In this document: positions 18,731 through 27,099 of the stretch, piece after piece
How the letters are laid out: every line of letters starts with the position of its first letter
How positions within the stretch are numbered: the first letter of the stretch is position 1
Assembly: GCF_001952855.1 (NCBI RefSeq)
Contig: NZ_LPNO01000002.1
Location: 121,088-185,087 of the forward strand
From: Pseudomonas sp. ATCC PTA-122608
Lineage (GTDB): Bacteria; Pseudomonadota; Gammaproteobacteria; Pseudomonadales; Pseudomonadaceae
Reading direction: 5' to 3'
Length of the DNA stretch: 64,000 bases
Translations under genes and position numbers: made by a program
The notes under the pieces: generated by a model
Database searches by the model: none
Told to the model about the DNA's origin: nothing
The model's input: only the letters and a program-made list of their open reading frames with translations

Positions 18731-19879
18731 ATGCGGCAATCCCGATTCCTGCTTACCGGCCTCGGCCTCTCGTTGGCGATAGCCAGCCTCGGCGCTCAGG
18801 CGGCTGGCCTGTCCAGCGAACACAAACCCTTCGGCAAAACCAATGACGGCACCGCCGTCGAGCAGTACGTGTTGCGCAACAGCCATGGCGTACAAGCCAC
18901 GGTGATCACCTACGGCGCTGTGTTGCAGTCGCTTAAGGTACCGGACAAACACGGCCAGTTCGCCGATGTGGTGCTGGGCTTCGACAACGTCCAGGGCTAT
19001 CAGGCCGGCACCGCGTTCTTTGGCGCGACCATCGGGCGTTTTGGCAATCGCCTGGCCAAGGGCGCTTTCGAGCTGGACGGCAAACACTATCAAGTGCCCC
19101 TCAACGACGGGCCGAACTCCCTGCATGGCGGTGCGCTGGGCTTCGACAAACAGGTGTGGAAAGCCCAGCCAGTCAAGCAAAAGGACTCGGTGGGCGTGAC
19201 CCTGAGCTACCTGTCGAAGGACGGCGAGATGGGCTTTCCCGGCAACCTGAAAGTCGATGTCACTTATAGCCTCAACGACAAAAACGAGCTGCACATCGAC
19301 TACAAGGCCACCACTGACAAACCCACCGTGCTGAACCTCACCAACCACAGTTACTTCAACCTCGCCGGCGCGGGTAACGGTGACGTGCTCAAACAGCTGG
19401 CCACCTTGCACGCCAGCCATTACACCCCGGTCAACAGCACCTTGATTCCCACCGGCGAACTGGCCCCGGTGGCCGGTACACCGATGGACTTCCTCAAACC
19501 CACCGCCATCGGCCAGCACATCAAGTACGATCACCCCCAACTGAAATTCGCCGAACCGAAACAAGGCGGCTTTGACTTCAACTGGGTGCTGGATACCCAG
19601 GGTGATGTGGGCAAAGTGGCTGCCGAGGTTCACGACCCGCAGTCCGGGCGGCGCTTGCAGCTCTATACCAGTGAGCCCGGCGTACAGTTCTATACCAGCA
19701 ACTTCCTCGACGGCTCGATCAAGGGCAAGGGCGGCAAACCTTATGCCCACTGGAGCGCGTTCACCCTGGAAACCCAGCATTACCCCGACGGCCCTAACCA
19801 GCCGAACTTCCCGTCAACCCGCCTTGATCCCGGGCAGACCTACACCCAAAACACCGTGCTGAAATTCTCCGCCGACTGA
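18731..19879 (+). CDS. Periplasmic aldose 1-epimerase (mutarotase)
   Basis: The 382-residue protein has a Sec signal peptide (MRQSRFLLTGLGLSLAIASL, cleaved after AQA near 24) and a full GalM domain. Catalytic features are LNLTNHSYFNLAG (His near 200) and the substrate loop TIGRFGNRLA. The Glu expected near the C-terminus fits YTSEPGVQFYTSN (~315). Mutarotases interconvert alpha and beta anomers. Export to the periplasm would let it supply the anomer preferred by the arabinose-binding protein encoded on the facing operon. It is divergent from the dehydrogenase gene and carries the shared operator in its leader. Specificity for arabinose over other aldoses is inferred from context. Confidence 0.88.
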   Translation: MRQSRFLLTGLGLSLAIASLGAQAAGLSSEHKPFGKTNDGTAVEQYVLRNSHGVQATVITYGAVLQSLKVPDKHGQFADVVLGFDNVQGYQAGTAFFGATIGRFGNRLAKGAFELDGKHYQVPLNDGPNSLHGGALGFDKQVWKAQPVKQKDSVGVTLSYLSKDGEMGFPGNLKVDVTYSLNDKNELHIDYKATTDKPTVLNLTNHSYFNLAGAGNGDVLKQLATLHASHYTPVNSTLIPTGELAPVAGTPMDFLKPTAIGQHIKYDHPQLKFAEPKQGGFDFNWVLDTQGDVGKVAAEVHDPQSGRRLQLYTSEPGVQFYTSNFLDGSIKGKGGKPYAHWSAFTLETQHYPDGPNQPNFPSTRLDPGQTYTQNTVLKFSAD

Positions 19880-19885
19880 ACCCGC

Positions 19886-19918
19886 TTGATCGTTCCCACG
19901 CTGCGTGGGAACGATCAA
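19886..19918. terminator. Bidirectional hairpin between galM-like gene and araH
   Basis: TTGATCGTTCCCACG, a CTG loop and the exact reverse complement form a 15-bp perfect stem between two convergent stop codons (19879 and 19933). A short A-run follows on the right and no long T-run is present. The CGTTCCCACG...CGTGGGAACG sequence is a common Pseudomonas intergenic hairpin that probably ends both transcripts. Confidence 0.7.
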
Positions 19919-19932
19919 AGCTTGCGCAGGGA

Positions 19933-20901
19933 TCAGCGTTGTTTCATGCGGTCGATCACCACCGCCAACAGTAGGATCGAACCGCGGATCACATACTGGT
20001 AGAAGGTGTCGATGTTCTTCAGGTTCATCGCGTTCTCGATGATCGCCAGAATCAGCACCCCGGCAATCACGTGGCGAATCATGCCAATCCCGCCGCTTAA
20101 CGACACCCCGCCCAACACGCAGGCAGAAATCACCGTCAACTCGAAACCCTGGCCAATCATCGGCTGCCCGGAGGTCATGCGTGAGGCAAGGATCACGCCG
20201 GCCAAGGCGCCGATCACCCCGTGCACGGCGAAGATGATGATCTTGGTGCGATCAACGTTCACCCCCGCCAGCAACGCGGCTTCCGGGTTGCCACCGATGG
20301 CCATGGTGTTGCGCCCGTAGGTGGTGTAGTTGAGCAGCCAGCCGAAAAACAGGAAACACACGATGGTGATCAGGATCGGCACCGGCACGCCGAACAACTG
20401 GCCGTTGCCGAAGACGAAGAACCCATCCTGGGAGACGCCCACCGCTTTGCCATTGGCAAAGATATAGGCCAGGCCGCGCACGATCTGCATGGTCGCCAGC
20501 GTGGTAATCAGTGCATTCACCCGCAGCTTGGCGATCACAATCCCGTTGATCAACCCCACCACCAGGCCCATCAGCAGTGCGGCACCGATGCCGAGCAACA
20601 CGCTGTCGGTGTCGCGCATCACGATCGCCGCCACGACCCCGGCGCAGGCAATCACCGAGCCCACCGACAGGTCGAAATGCCCTGACGCCAGGCAATACAA
20701 CATGGTGCACGCGGCAATCCCTGTGGTGGAGATCGCCAGCCCCAGGCCGCGCATATTGAGCGGCGACAGGAAGTTGTCGATCAGCAAGGTGCAGAGCACG
20801 AAGATCCCCACCGCCGCCATCAGCATCGCCCAGTTGTCGAGCAGGCTGCGCAGGTCCAGCGGTTTGCGCGCCGTGGGCACAGCAGTGTTTTGGCTTGTCA
20901 T
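19933..20901 (-). CDS. araH: L-arabinose ABC transporter permease AraH
   Basis: The ATG at 20901 is chosen because GAGGTG lies just upstream. An earlier in-frame start would put the start codon inside the end of the araG reading frame. The 322-residue product is all hydrophobic helices (about ten) of the AraH/RbsC family. It has the cytoplasmic EAA-like segment NPEAALLAGVNVDRTK and the GLINGIVIAKLRVNALITTL block. It forms the membrane channel for the arabinose importer. Its start is 10 bases from the araG stop, in the order araF-araG-araH as in Escherichia coli. Its 3' end faces the mutarotase gene across a hairpin. Confidence 0.92.
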   Translation of the reverse strand: MTSQNTAVPTARKPLDLRSLLDNWAMLMAAVGIFVLCTLLIDNFLSPLNMRGLGLAISTTGIAACTMLYCLASGHFDLSVGSVIACAGVVAAIVMRDTDSVLLGIGAALLMGLVVGLINGIVIAKLRVNALITTLATMQIVRGLAYIFANGKAVGVSQDGFFVFGNGQLFGVPVPILITIVCFLFFGWLLNYTTYGRNTMAIGGNPEAALLAGVNVDRTKIIIFAVHGVIGALAGVILASRMTSGQPMIGQGFELTVISACVLGGVSLSGGIGMIRHVIAGVLILAIIENAMNLKNIDTFYQYVIRGSILLLAVVIDRMKQR

Positions 20902-20911
20902 AGTCACCTCG

Positions 20912-22453
20912 TCAGTTCCCCTGGCTCGCGGCGCGTTGGCGCGGCAGGGCCATTTGCAGCAGGTTGGATTCATTGGCGTGTTCGCGGCTCATCTCGCCGC
21001 GCATCGCGCCCTCACACAGCACCAGGATGCGATCGGAAATGCCCATCACCTCCATCAGGTCGCTGGACACCACAATCACCGCAATGCCGCGAGCCGCCAG
21101 GTCATGGATGATCTGGTAAATCTCGGCCTTGGCGCCGATATCGATGCCCCGGGTGGGCTCGTCCAGTAGCAGGACTTTCATCGGCATCGACAGCCACCGC
21201 CCGAGAATCGCCTTTTGCTGATTGCCGCCGGAGAGGTACATGATCTTCTGCGCCGCCGTGGGCGTCTTGACCTTCAGCGCCTTGATCTGCGTGGCAGCGT
21301 TGTCTTTCTCCCACCCACTGCGCAACAACCAGCCAAAGCGCGAATGGGCACTGCGCGCACTGATGTTGATGTTCTCGGCCACGCTGGACAGCGGCACGAT
21401 GCCCTCCTTCTTGCGGTCCTCGGGGCACAGCAAAATACCGGCGTCGATGGCGTCACGGGGTGAACGCAGGCGCAGCGCATGGCCGCACAAATCGAGGCTG
21501 CCGGCACTGCTGCGTTCAAGGCCTCCCAGCAGCCGCAGCAACTCGGTACGCCCGGCGCCCACCAACCCGAACAGGCCGAGAATCTCGCCCTGGTGGGCCT
21601 CGAAACTCACCGGTTCGCGCAAGCCGGGGCCCAGCAAGCCGTTGACCTTGAGTGCCACCGCACCCCGCTCGCGGGGCCGGTAGTCGTAGATGTCCTGAAT
21701 GTCGCGACCGACCATGCAGGTCACCAGTTGATCGTGGGTCAAGCTGCTCATGTCCTCGAACGTGCGCACATAGCGGCCGTCCTTGAATACCGTCACCGCG
21801 TTGCAGATGCGGAACACCTCTTCCATGCGATGGGACACGTACAGCACCACTTTTCCCTCGTCCCGCAGGCGACCGATGATTGCCATCAGGCGGTCGATCT
21901 CCCGTGCTGACAGGCTGCTGGTGGGTTCGTCGAACGCAATCACATGGGCGCCACGGGACAGCGCCTTGGCGATTTCCACCAACTGGCGCTGGCCCAGGGA
22001 CAGGCGGCCGACTTTCTCCTGGGGGTCGATTTCATCCGCCAGGCCCTTGAGGCACGCCAATGCCTGCTGGCGCAACGCGCTGCGATTGATCAAACCAAAG
22101 CTGGCCGGCAGGTGCCCGAGGAACAGGTTTTCGGCCACGCTCATTTCCGGCACCAGGTGCAACTCCTGGTGGATCACCGCGACGCCGCTGGCGATGCTGT
22201 CGGCCGCGCACTTGAAAGCCATGGTGTGCGCGCCGATCTGCACGCTGCCTCTGCTTGGCACATAGGCGCCACCGAGGATTTTCAGCAGCGTGGATTTACC
22301 GGCGCCGTTCTCGCCCATCAAGGCGTGAACCTGCCCCGGGTGGGCGCTGAAGCTGATGCCATCCAGCGCCTTGACCCCGGGAAACGTCTTGCCGATATCG
22401 TTGAAGCACAGGCTGGCACCGGTGCTGTGGGGGTGTTTCTGTTGCGCGTGCAT
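20912..22453 (-). CDS. araG: L-arabinose ABC transporter ATP-binding protein AraG
   Basis: The protein of ~513 residues has two tandem ABC modules, as in AraG/RbsA. The first has GENGAGKST (~52-60), signature LSLGQRQ and Walker B VIAFDEPTS. The second has a degenerate Walker A (GLVGAGRTE), signature [11 protein letters not shown] and Walker B VLLLDEPTRGID. I use the ATG at 22453 with GAGG five bases upstream, not the GTG six bases earlier. It energises AraH. Neighbouring araF and araH and the arabinose catabolic genes leave little doubt about the substrate, though D-galactose or D-fucose may also be carried. Confidence 0.93.
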   Translation of the reverse strand: MHAQQKHPHSTGASLCFNDIGKTFPGVKALDGISFSAHPGQVHALMGENGAGKSTLLKILGGAYVPSRGSVQIGAHTMAFKCAADSIASGVAVIHQELHLVPEMSVAENLFLGHLPASFGLINRSALRQQALACLKGLADEIDPQEKVGRLSLGQRQLVEIAKALSRGAHVIAFDEPTSSLSAREIDRLMAIIGRLRDEGKVVLYVSHRMEEVFRICNAVTVFKDGRYVRTFEDMSSLTHDQLVTCMVGRDIQDIYDYRPRERGAVALKVNGLLGPGLREPVSFEAHQGEILGLFGLVGAGRTELLRLLGGLERSSAGSLDLCGHALRLRSPRDAIDAGILLCPEDRKKEGIVPLSSVAENINISARSAHSRFGWLLRSGWEKDNAATQIKALKVKTPTAAQKIMYLSGGNQQKAILGRWLSMPMKVLLLDEPTRGIDIGAKAEIYQIIHDLAARGIAVIVVSSDLMEVMGISDRILVLCEGAMRGEMSREHANESNLLQMALPRQRAASQGN

Positions 22454-22517
22454 AACCACCTCGTCACACAGGTCAGGCAGCCCTGTCAGCAGGGCCGCCG
22501 GGGAACGTCAGCGGTCT

Positions 22518-23522
22518 TCAGTTCCACAGACCGATCTTTTCCAGCTCCTGCTTGAAGTTCTCGCGGGTGATCAGCGTCACCTCGTCCATCGCTGTGTACT
22601 TCGGTGGTTCCTTGCCGGTGGTGACCCACTCGAACATCATGCTCGCAGTGTTGTAACCCTCGATGTGCGGGCTGGGCAGCATGGAGCCGAAGAAGCCGCT
22701 GTTGGCTTTCTTCAGTTCGCCGATGGCGTCGGTGCCGTTGATGCCGATACCGATGACGTTAGCGGCGGCAAAGCCGGCGCTTTCGGTGGCGCGCACGCCG
22801 CCGAGCACGGTGTTGTCGTTCATGCCGCCGATGATCAGGTTTTTCGCGCCGCTGGGCAGTTTCACCAGTGCCGAGTTGGTGGCGTCCATGCTGCCGGGTA
22901 CGTCGAGGGTCTTGAGGGCGGCGAACAGAATGTGGTCGTCCGGAATACCCGCAGCCTTCAGGGATTTGACCGAACCGTCGGTGCGTTTTTTGCCGGTGTC
23001 GAGTTCGTTGTAGGTGTTGATCACCGCGTAGGTATCTTTCCAGTCCCAACCGCGTTTTTTCGCTTCAGTGGCCATGGCACTGCCCTGCTTCTCGCCCACT
23101 TCGAAGGCGGCCATGCCCAGGTAAGGCACGTCCTCCATGAAGTTGCCCTTGGCATCCACAAAGCGGTCATCCACGGCGATCACTTTCAAGCCATTGGCTT
23201 TGGCCTTGGCCATGATGGCCGGGCCCAGTGACACGTCCGGCGGGCAAATCACAAAGCCCTTGGCGCCGTTGGCCGCGAGGCTGTCGATAGCCGAGAGGGT
23301 TTTCTCGCCGTCGGGCACGGCGATCTTGATCACTTCAAAGCCCTTGTCCTTGCCGGCTTTTTCGGCGAAGGCCCATTCGGTCTGGAACCAGGGCTCTTCG
23401 GCCTGCTTGACCAGAAAGCCGATTTTTACTGGCTCTGCTGCCAGTAACAGGCTGCTCAGGCTGACGGCCGACACCGCCACAGCGGCGCAGCACAGGGAAC
23501 GGATACCACGACGACGATTCAT
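22518..23522 (-). CDS. araF: L-arabinose-binding periplasmic protein AraF
   Basis: The start is the ATG at 23522 (AAGGAGTCACCCTATG), giving a 334-residue precursor with a signal peptide (CCAAVAVSAVSLSSLLLAAE). The open frame upstream of this ATG is not coding. The mature protein follows E. coli AraF closely: KIGFLVKQAEEPWFQTEW, GFEVIKIAVPDGEKTL, AIDSLAANGAKGFVI, GMNDNTVLGGVRATE, then ITRENFKQELEKIGL. It delivers L-arabinose to AraGH. It is preceded 56 bases upstream by the lactonase gene in the same leftward operon, so uptake and catabolism are transcribed together. Confidence 0.95.
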   Translation of the reverse strand: MNRRRGIRSLCCAAVAVSAVSLSSLLLAAEPVKIGFLVKQAEEPWFQTEWAFAEKAGKDKGFEVIKIAVPDGEKTLSAIDSLAANGAKGFVICPPDVSLGPAIMAKAKANGLKVIAVDDRFVDAKGNFMEDVPYLGMAAFEVGEKQGSAMATEAKKRGWDWKDTYAVINTYNELDTGKKRTDGSVKSLKAAGIPDDHILFAALKTLDVPGSMDATNSALVKLPSGAKNLIIGGMNDNTVLGGVRATESAGFAAANVIGIGINGTDAIGELKKANSGFFGSMLPSPHIEGYNTASMMFEWVTTGKEPPKYTAMDEVTLITRENFKQELEKIGLWN

Positions 23523-23578
23523 AGGGTGACTCCTTGTTGTTGTTTTTGAATGCGTTAAACAGCGGTAAAGCCAGTGGG

Positions 23579-24454
23579 TTATCCCGCAAAGCGGTGACAG
23601 GTTTTCCCCGGCACATCGACCTCGATCGCCAGCACCGCGCCGTCCAGCGGGTGATTCAGCGGGCTGGCGGCACTGGTGATGTACAAGGTCTTGAGGTCGG
23701 GGCCCGCGAACACGCAACTGGTGGGACGGCTGACCGGCAACTCGATCACCCGGTCGACTTCGCCGCCCGGCGTCAGCCGCAGCAGGCAACCGCCGTCCCA
23801 GCGGGCATTCCAGATATAGCCTTCGGCGTCCATGGCCGAGCCGTCCGGGCCACCACGAGCGTGAGGCCCGAACCAGACGTGCGCGGGTTCAAGCTGACCA
23901 TCGTCGGTGATCGCGTGCCGATACAACGTGCCGTCCAGGCTGTCGCCGAAATGCACGTGGGTGGCGGCGTCGTTCCAGAGCAAGGTGTTGGGGATGCCCA
24001 GGCCTTGCAGCAACGGCGTGACCTGCCCGTCGGCATCGACCCGGAACAGGCCGCCGGAACGCCGCAGCACCGGCAAATCTTCACCGTTCTCGCCGATGTT
24101 GTTCTGCATGGTGCCCAGCCACAGCCGGCCCTGGGCATCGCAACGGGCTTCGTTGGCACGGTTGCCCGGTTGCGGGTCGGCGACGCAGAGCAAGGTCAGG
24201 CGGGGATCGCTCGGCGCCGAATCGAGGTCGAGGCGATACACGCCACTGCTCAGGGTTACCAGCGCATCACCGCTGGCACACGGGATAAATGCCGAGACGG
24301 GCTCAGGCAGTTGCCAGGTGTGCAGTTGCCCGTCTTTCAGGCGTAACGCCTGCTGGCCGATGATATCCACCCAATACAGCGCCTGGCCCTGCTCGTCCCA
24401 GAACGGGCCTTCGCCCAGCCGAGCGCGGTGCGGTGTGACGGCATTCCACGACAT
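23579..24454 (-). CDS. SMP-30/gluconolactonase-family lactonase, probable L-arabinolactonase
   Basis: The 291-residue beta-propeller protein has the SMP-30 landmarks: RLGEGPFWDE with the metal-ligand Glu (~15), RANEARCDAQGRLWLGTM with Asn and Asp, LGIPNTLLWNDA with Asn, and GGPDGSAMDAEGYIWNARW with Asp. These coordinate a divalent metal. It would hydrolyse L-arabino-lactone produced by the dehydrogenase to L-arabinonate in the cytosol (no signal peptide). A strong AGGAGG precedes the ATG. It lies between the semialdehyde dehydrogenase and araF in one leftward operon. Confidence 0.87.
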   Translation of the reverse strand: MSWNAVTPHRARLGEGPFWDEQGQALYWVDIIGQQALRLKDGQLHTWQLPEPVSAFIPCASGDALVTLSSGVYRLDLDSAPSDPRLTLLCVADPQPGNRANEARCDAQGRLWLGTMQNNIGENGEDLPVLRRSGGLFRVDADGQVTPLLQGLGIPNTLLWNDAATHVHFGDSLDGTLYRHAITDDGQLEPAHVWFGPHARGGPDGSAMDAEGYIWNARWDGGCLLRLTPGGEVDRVIELPVSRPTSCVFAGPDLKTLYITSAASPLNHPLDGAVLAIEVDVPGKTCHRFAG

Positions 24455-24493
24455 GAAACCTCCTGCTTTCTTGTTGTTTTCAGGTGGTACGGG

Positions 24494-26074
24494 TCACAGC
24501 GCGTCGCGCGACGGCTGCCCATCTACCAGACGCTGAATGCGCAACGGGTTGGCATTCTTCAGCGCGTCGGGGAGCAGGCTATCAGGGTAATTCTGAAAGC
24601 ACACAGGTCGCAGGAAACGCTCGATCGCCAGGGTGCCCACCGAGGTGCCGCGAGCATCGGAAGTCGCCGGATAAGGCCCGCCGTGGACCATCGCGTCACA
24701 CACCTCGACGCCGGTGGGATAACCGTTGAGCAGGATGCGCCCGACCTTTTGTTCCAGCAGCGGCGTCAACTCGCCGAACTGGGTGAAATCCGCCGGCTCG
24801 CCAATGATTGTTGCCGTCAGTTGGCCGTGCAGGCCGTGCAACGCGGCACTCAGTTGCGCCTGGTCGGCGACTTCCACGAACACTGTGGTGGGGCCGAACA
24901 CTTCTTCTTGCAGCACTTCATCGCCGTTGATCAGCAGGCTGGCATCCGCTTTGAACAGTTGTGGCTGCGCCTGATTGCCGGTTTGCGCCTGGCCCGCCAG
25001 GTGCTCAATGCCAGAATGGGCCAGCAGCGTATGCAGGCCTTTGCCGTAGCTGCTCAAGGTGCCGGCATTGAGCATGGTTTGCGCCGGCTGGTCGCCGATC
25101 AGTTGGGCGACCTGTTGGATGAATGCGCTGAACGGTGGCGATGCAATCCCGATCACCAGGCCCGGGTTCGTGCAGAACTGGCCACACCCTTGCACCACCG
25201 AGGCGACCAGGTCGCGGGCGATGCTGTCTGCCCGGGCTTGCAGCGCCTGGGGCAACAGGATGACCGGGTTGATGCTGGACATCTCGGCGAACACCGGGAT
25301 CGGTTGCGGACGTGCCGCCGCCATATCACACAGGGCGCGGCCACCCTTGAGCGAGCCGGTGAAACCCACGGCCCGGATTGCCGGGTGCTTGACCAGTGCT
25401 TCACCCACACCGCCACCGAAGATCATATTGAACACGCCGTCGGGCATCCCGGTGCTCTGCGCCGCCCGCATGATCGCATCGGCGACCCGCTCGGCAGTGG
25501 CCATGTGGCCGCTGTGGGCCTTGAACACCACCGGGCAGCCGGCCGCCAGCGCGGCGGCGGTGTCGCCACCGGCAGTGGAAAAGGCCAAGGGGAAATTACT
25601 CGCCCCAAACACCGCGACCGGCCCGAGACCGATGCGGTACTGGCGCAAATCCGGGCGTGGCAAAGGCTGGCGATCCGGCAGCGCCTGATCGATCCGCGCA
25701 CCGTAGAAATCACCGCGCCGCAGCACCTTGGCGAACAACCGCATCTGGCCGCTGGTACGGCCGCGCTCGCCCTGGATACGCCCGGCGGGCAACGCCGTTT
25801 CGCGGCAGACCAAGGCGACGAAGTCATCGCCAAGCACGTCCAGTTCGTCGGCTATCGCCTCCAGGAACGACGCGCGATGCTGCGCGCTAAGGCTGCGATA
25901 GGCCGGGTAAGCCGCCGCCGCGGCGTTGGCTGCCGCATCGACTTCCTGCGCCGTCGCCTGGTAGAAATCATAGGGGAACGCTTCGCCGGTAGTGGCGTCG
26001 ACGCTTTGCAGCGTGACGCTGCCGGTGGCGCTGCGCTGGCCGCCGATGTAGTTGTGGCCGTAAATCCGGGTCAT
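24494..26074 (-). CDS. 2-oxoglutarate semialdehyde dehydrogenase
   Basis: The 526-residue aldehyde dehydrogenase belongs to the class used at the end of oxidative pentose pathways. It shows VAVFGASNFPLAFSTAGGD (cofactor-loop region), GFTGSLKGGRAL (Rossmann turn), EMSSINPV with the general-base Glu, and the nucleophile Cys in GQFCTNPGLV (~300). The C-terminal GGPYPATSDARGTSVGTLA is characteristic of the ketoglutarate-semialdehyde branch. It oxidises 2-oxoglutarate semialdehyde to 2-oxoglutarate with NAD(P)+, joining the TCA cycle. AAAGGAG precedes the ATG. It lies 11 bases after the AraD1-family gene, so the last two steps are tightly coupled. Confidence 0.9.
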   Translation of the reverse strand: MTRIYGHNYIGGQRSATGSVTLQSVDATTGEAFPYDFYQATAQEVDAAANAAAAAYPAYRSLSAQHRASFLEAIADELDVLGDDFVALVCRETALPAGRIQGERGRTSGQMRLFAKVLRRGDFYGARIDQALPDRQPLPRPDLRQYRIGLGPVAVFGASNFPLAFSTAGGDTAAALAAGCPVVFKAHSGHMATAERVADAIMRAAQSTGMPDGVFNMIFGGGVGEALVKHPAIRAVGFTGSLKGGRALCDMAAARPQPIPVFAEMSSINPVILLPQALQARADSIARDLVASVVQGCGQFCTNPGLVIGIASPPFSAFIQQVAQLIGDQPAQTMLNAGTLSSYGKGLHTLLAHSGIEHLAGQAQTGNQAQPQLFKADASLLINGDEVLQEEVFGPTTVFVEVADQAQLSAALHGLHGQLTATIIGEPADFTQFGELTPLLEQKVGRILLNGYPTGVEVCDAMVHGGPYPATSDARGTSVGTLAIERFLRPVCFQNYPDSLLPDALKNANPLRIQRLVDGQPSRDAL

Positions 26075-26085
26075 GCCTGTCTCCT

Positions 26086-27078
26086 TTAAAGAGTGCCTAC
26101 GCCGCCGGGTGCAACGACCCCTTCGACCTTGGTAATGCCGTTGATCAAGGGCGCGCCGAATTCGGCCTGGCTGATTTCGAACACATCGCCTGGCTGGGTA
26201 CGAATGCCGTCGGCAAACGACAGGGTTGCCGTGCCGAAGAAGTGAATATGCACGTCCCCGGGCCGCAGGAACTGGCTGTATTTGAAATGGTGGTATTCAA
26301 GGTTTTCGAGGCTGTGGCACATGTTGGCTTCGCCACTGAGGAATTCGTTCTGCCACAGCACCTCGCCGTTGCGCAGGATGCGGCTGGTGCCCGCCAGGTG
26401 CCTGGGCAGTTCACCCATGCGCAACTCGGGGCCATAGCTGCAACTGCGCAGTTTGGAGTGGGCCAGGTACAGGTAATTCTTGCGCTCCATCACGTGATCG
26501 GAAAACTCATTGCCCACCGCGTAGCCCAGGCGATACGGCTTGCCGTCGTGACCAATTACATACAGCCCGGCGATTTCCGGCTCTTCGCCGGCGTCTTCGG
26601 CAAACGCCGGCCACGGGAACGGCTGGCCCGGGCTCACCACGATGCTGCCGTCGCCCTTGTAGAACCACTCGGGCTGCACACCGGCTTGGCCAGAGGCGGG
26701 TTTGCCGCCCTCCACGCCCCATTTGAAGATGCGCATGGTATCGGTCATCGTGCTCTCGTCACCGGCCTGCTGGTGCATCTTGTCCCGCGCCGACGCGCTG
26801 CCCAGGTGGGTCAGGCCGGTACCGCTGACCAGCGTGTGCGCCGGGTCGGGGTGATCCAGCGGGGGCAAGACCCGCTTATCGGCCAGCAGTTCGGCGTAGT
26901 CGTGGCTGGCGGCCAGGCCCAGATGCTCTATTTGCTGTTGCAAGGTGACACCGGCCTCGATGGCGGCGAGTGCCAGGTCGCGCACCGTGCGTGCCGATTG
27001 CACTTCGCGCACCTGCCCACCCTCGACCACGCCTACCCGGCGTTCGCCGTTGCTCAATTCAAACTGCACTAAACCCAT
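26086..27078 (-). CDS. AraD1-family (FAH fold) 2-keto-3-deoxy-L-arabinonate dehydratase
   Basis: I start at the ATG 27078, which has AGGAGAAG upstream, giving 330 residues. The protein is of the GguC/AraD1 group of the fumarylacetoacetate-hydrolase fold. It has acidic metal ligands in AGLYVIGHDGKPYRLGY and VGNEFSDHV, plus the motif LVSGTGLTHLGSASARDKM. Members of this group take 2-keto-3-deoxy-L-arabinonate to 2-oxoglutarate semialdehyde. Here it replaces the dihydrodipicolinate-synthase-like dehydratase that other bacteria use, and no such gene is present. It sits between the MFS carrier and the semialdehyde dehydrogenase, the position expected for this role. Confidence 0.82.
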   Translation of the reverse strand: MGLVQFELSNGERRVGVVEGGQVREVQSARTVRDLALAAIEAGVTLQQQIEHLGLAASHDYAELLADKRVLPPLDHPDPAHTLVSGTGLTHLGSASARDKMHQQAGDESTMTDTMRIFKWGVEGGKPASGQAGVQPEWFYKGDGSIVVSPGQPFPWPAFAEDAGEEPEIAGLYVIGHDGKPYRLGYAVGNEFSDHVMERKNYLYLAHSKLRSCSYGPELRMGELPRHLAGTSRILRNGEVLWQNEFLSGEANMCHSLENLEYHHFKYSQFLRPGDVHIHFFGTATLSFADGIRTQPGDVFEISQAEFGAPLINGITKVEGVVAPGGVGTL

Positions 27079-27099
27079 GAGTCTTCTCCTGATTGCCAA

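Noticed and set aside
22459..23789. Longer N-termini for AraG, AraF and AraH suggested by open frames
   Set aside because: Ribosome sites and signal-peptide or family N-termini place the starts at 22453, 23522 and 20901.
24428..26089. A 553-codon open frame antisense to the semialdehyde dehydrogenase gene
   Set aside because: Arg/His/Gln-rich shadow. The sense strand has the catalytic Cys and cofactor motifs and is part of an operon.
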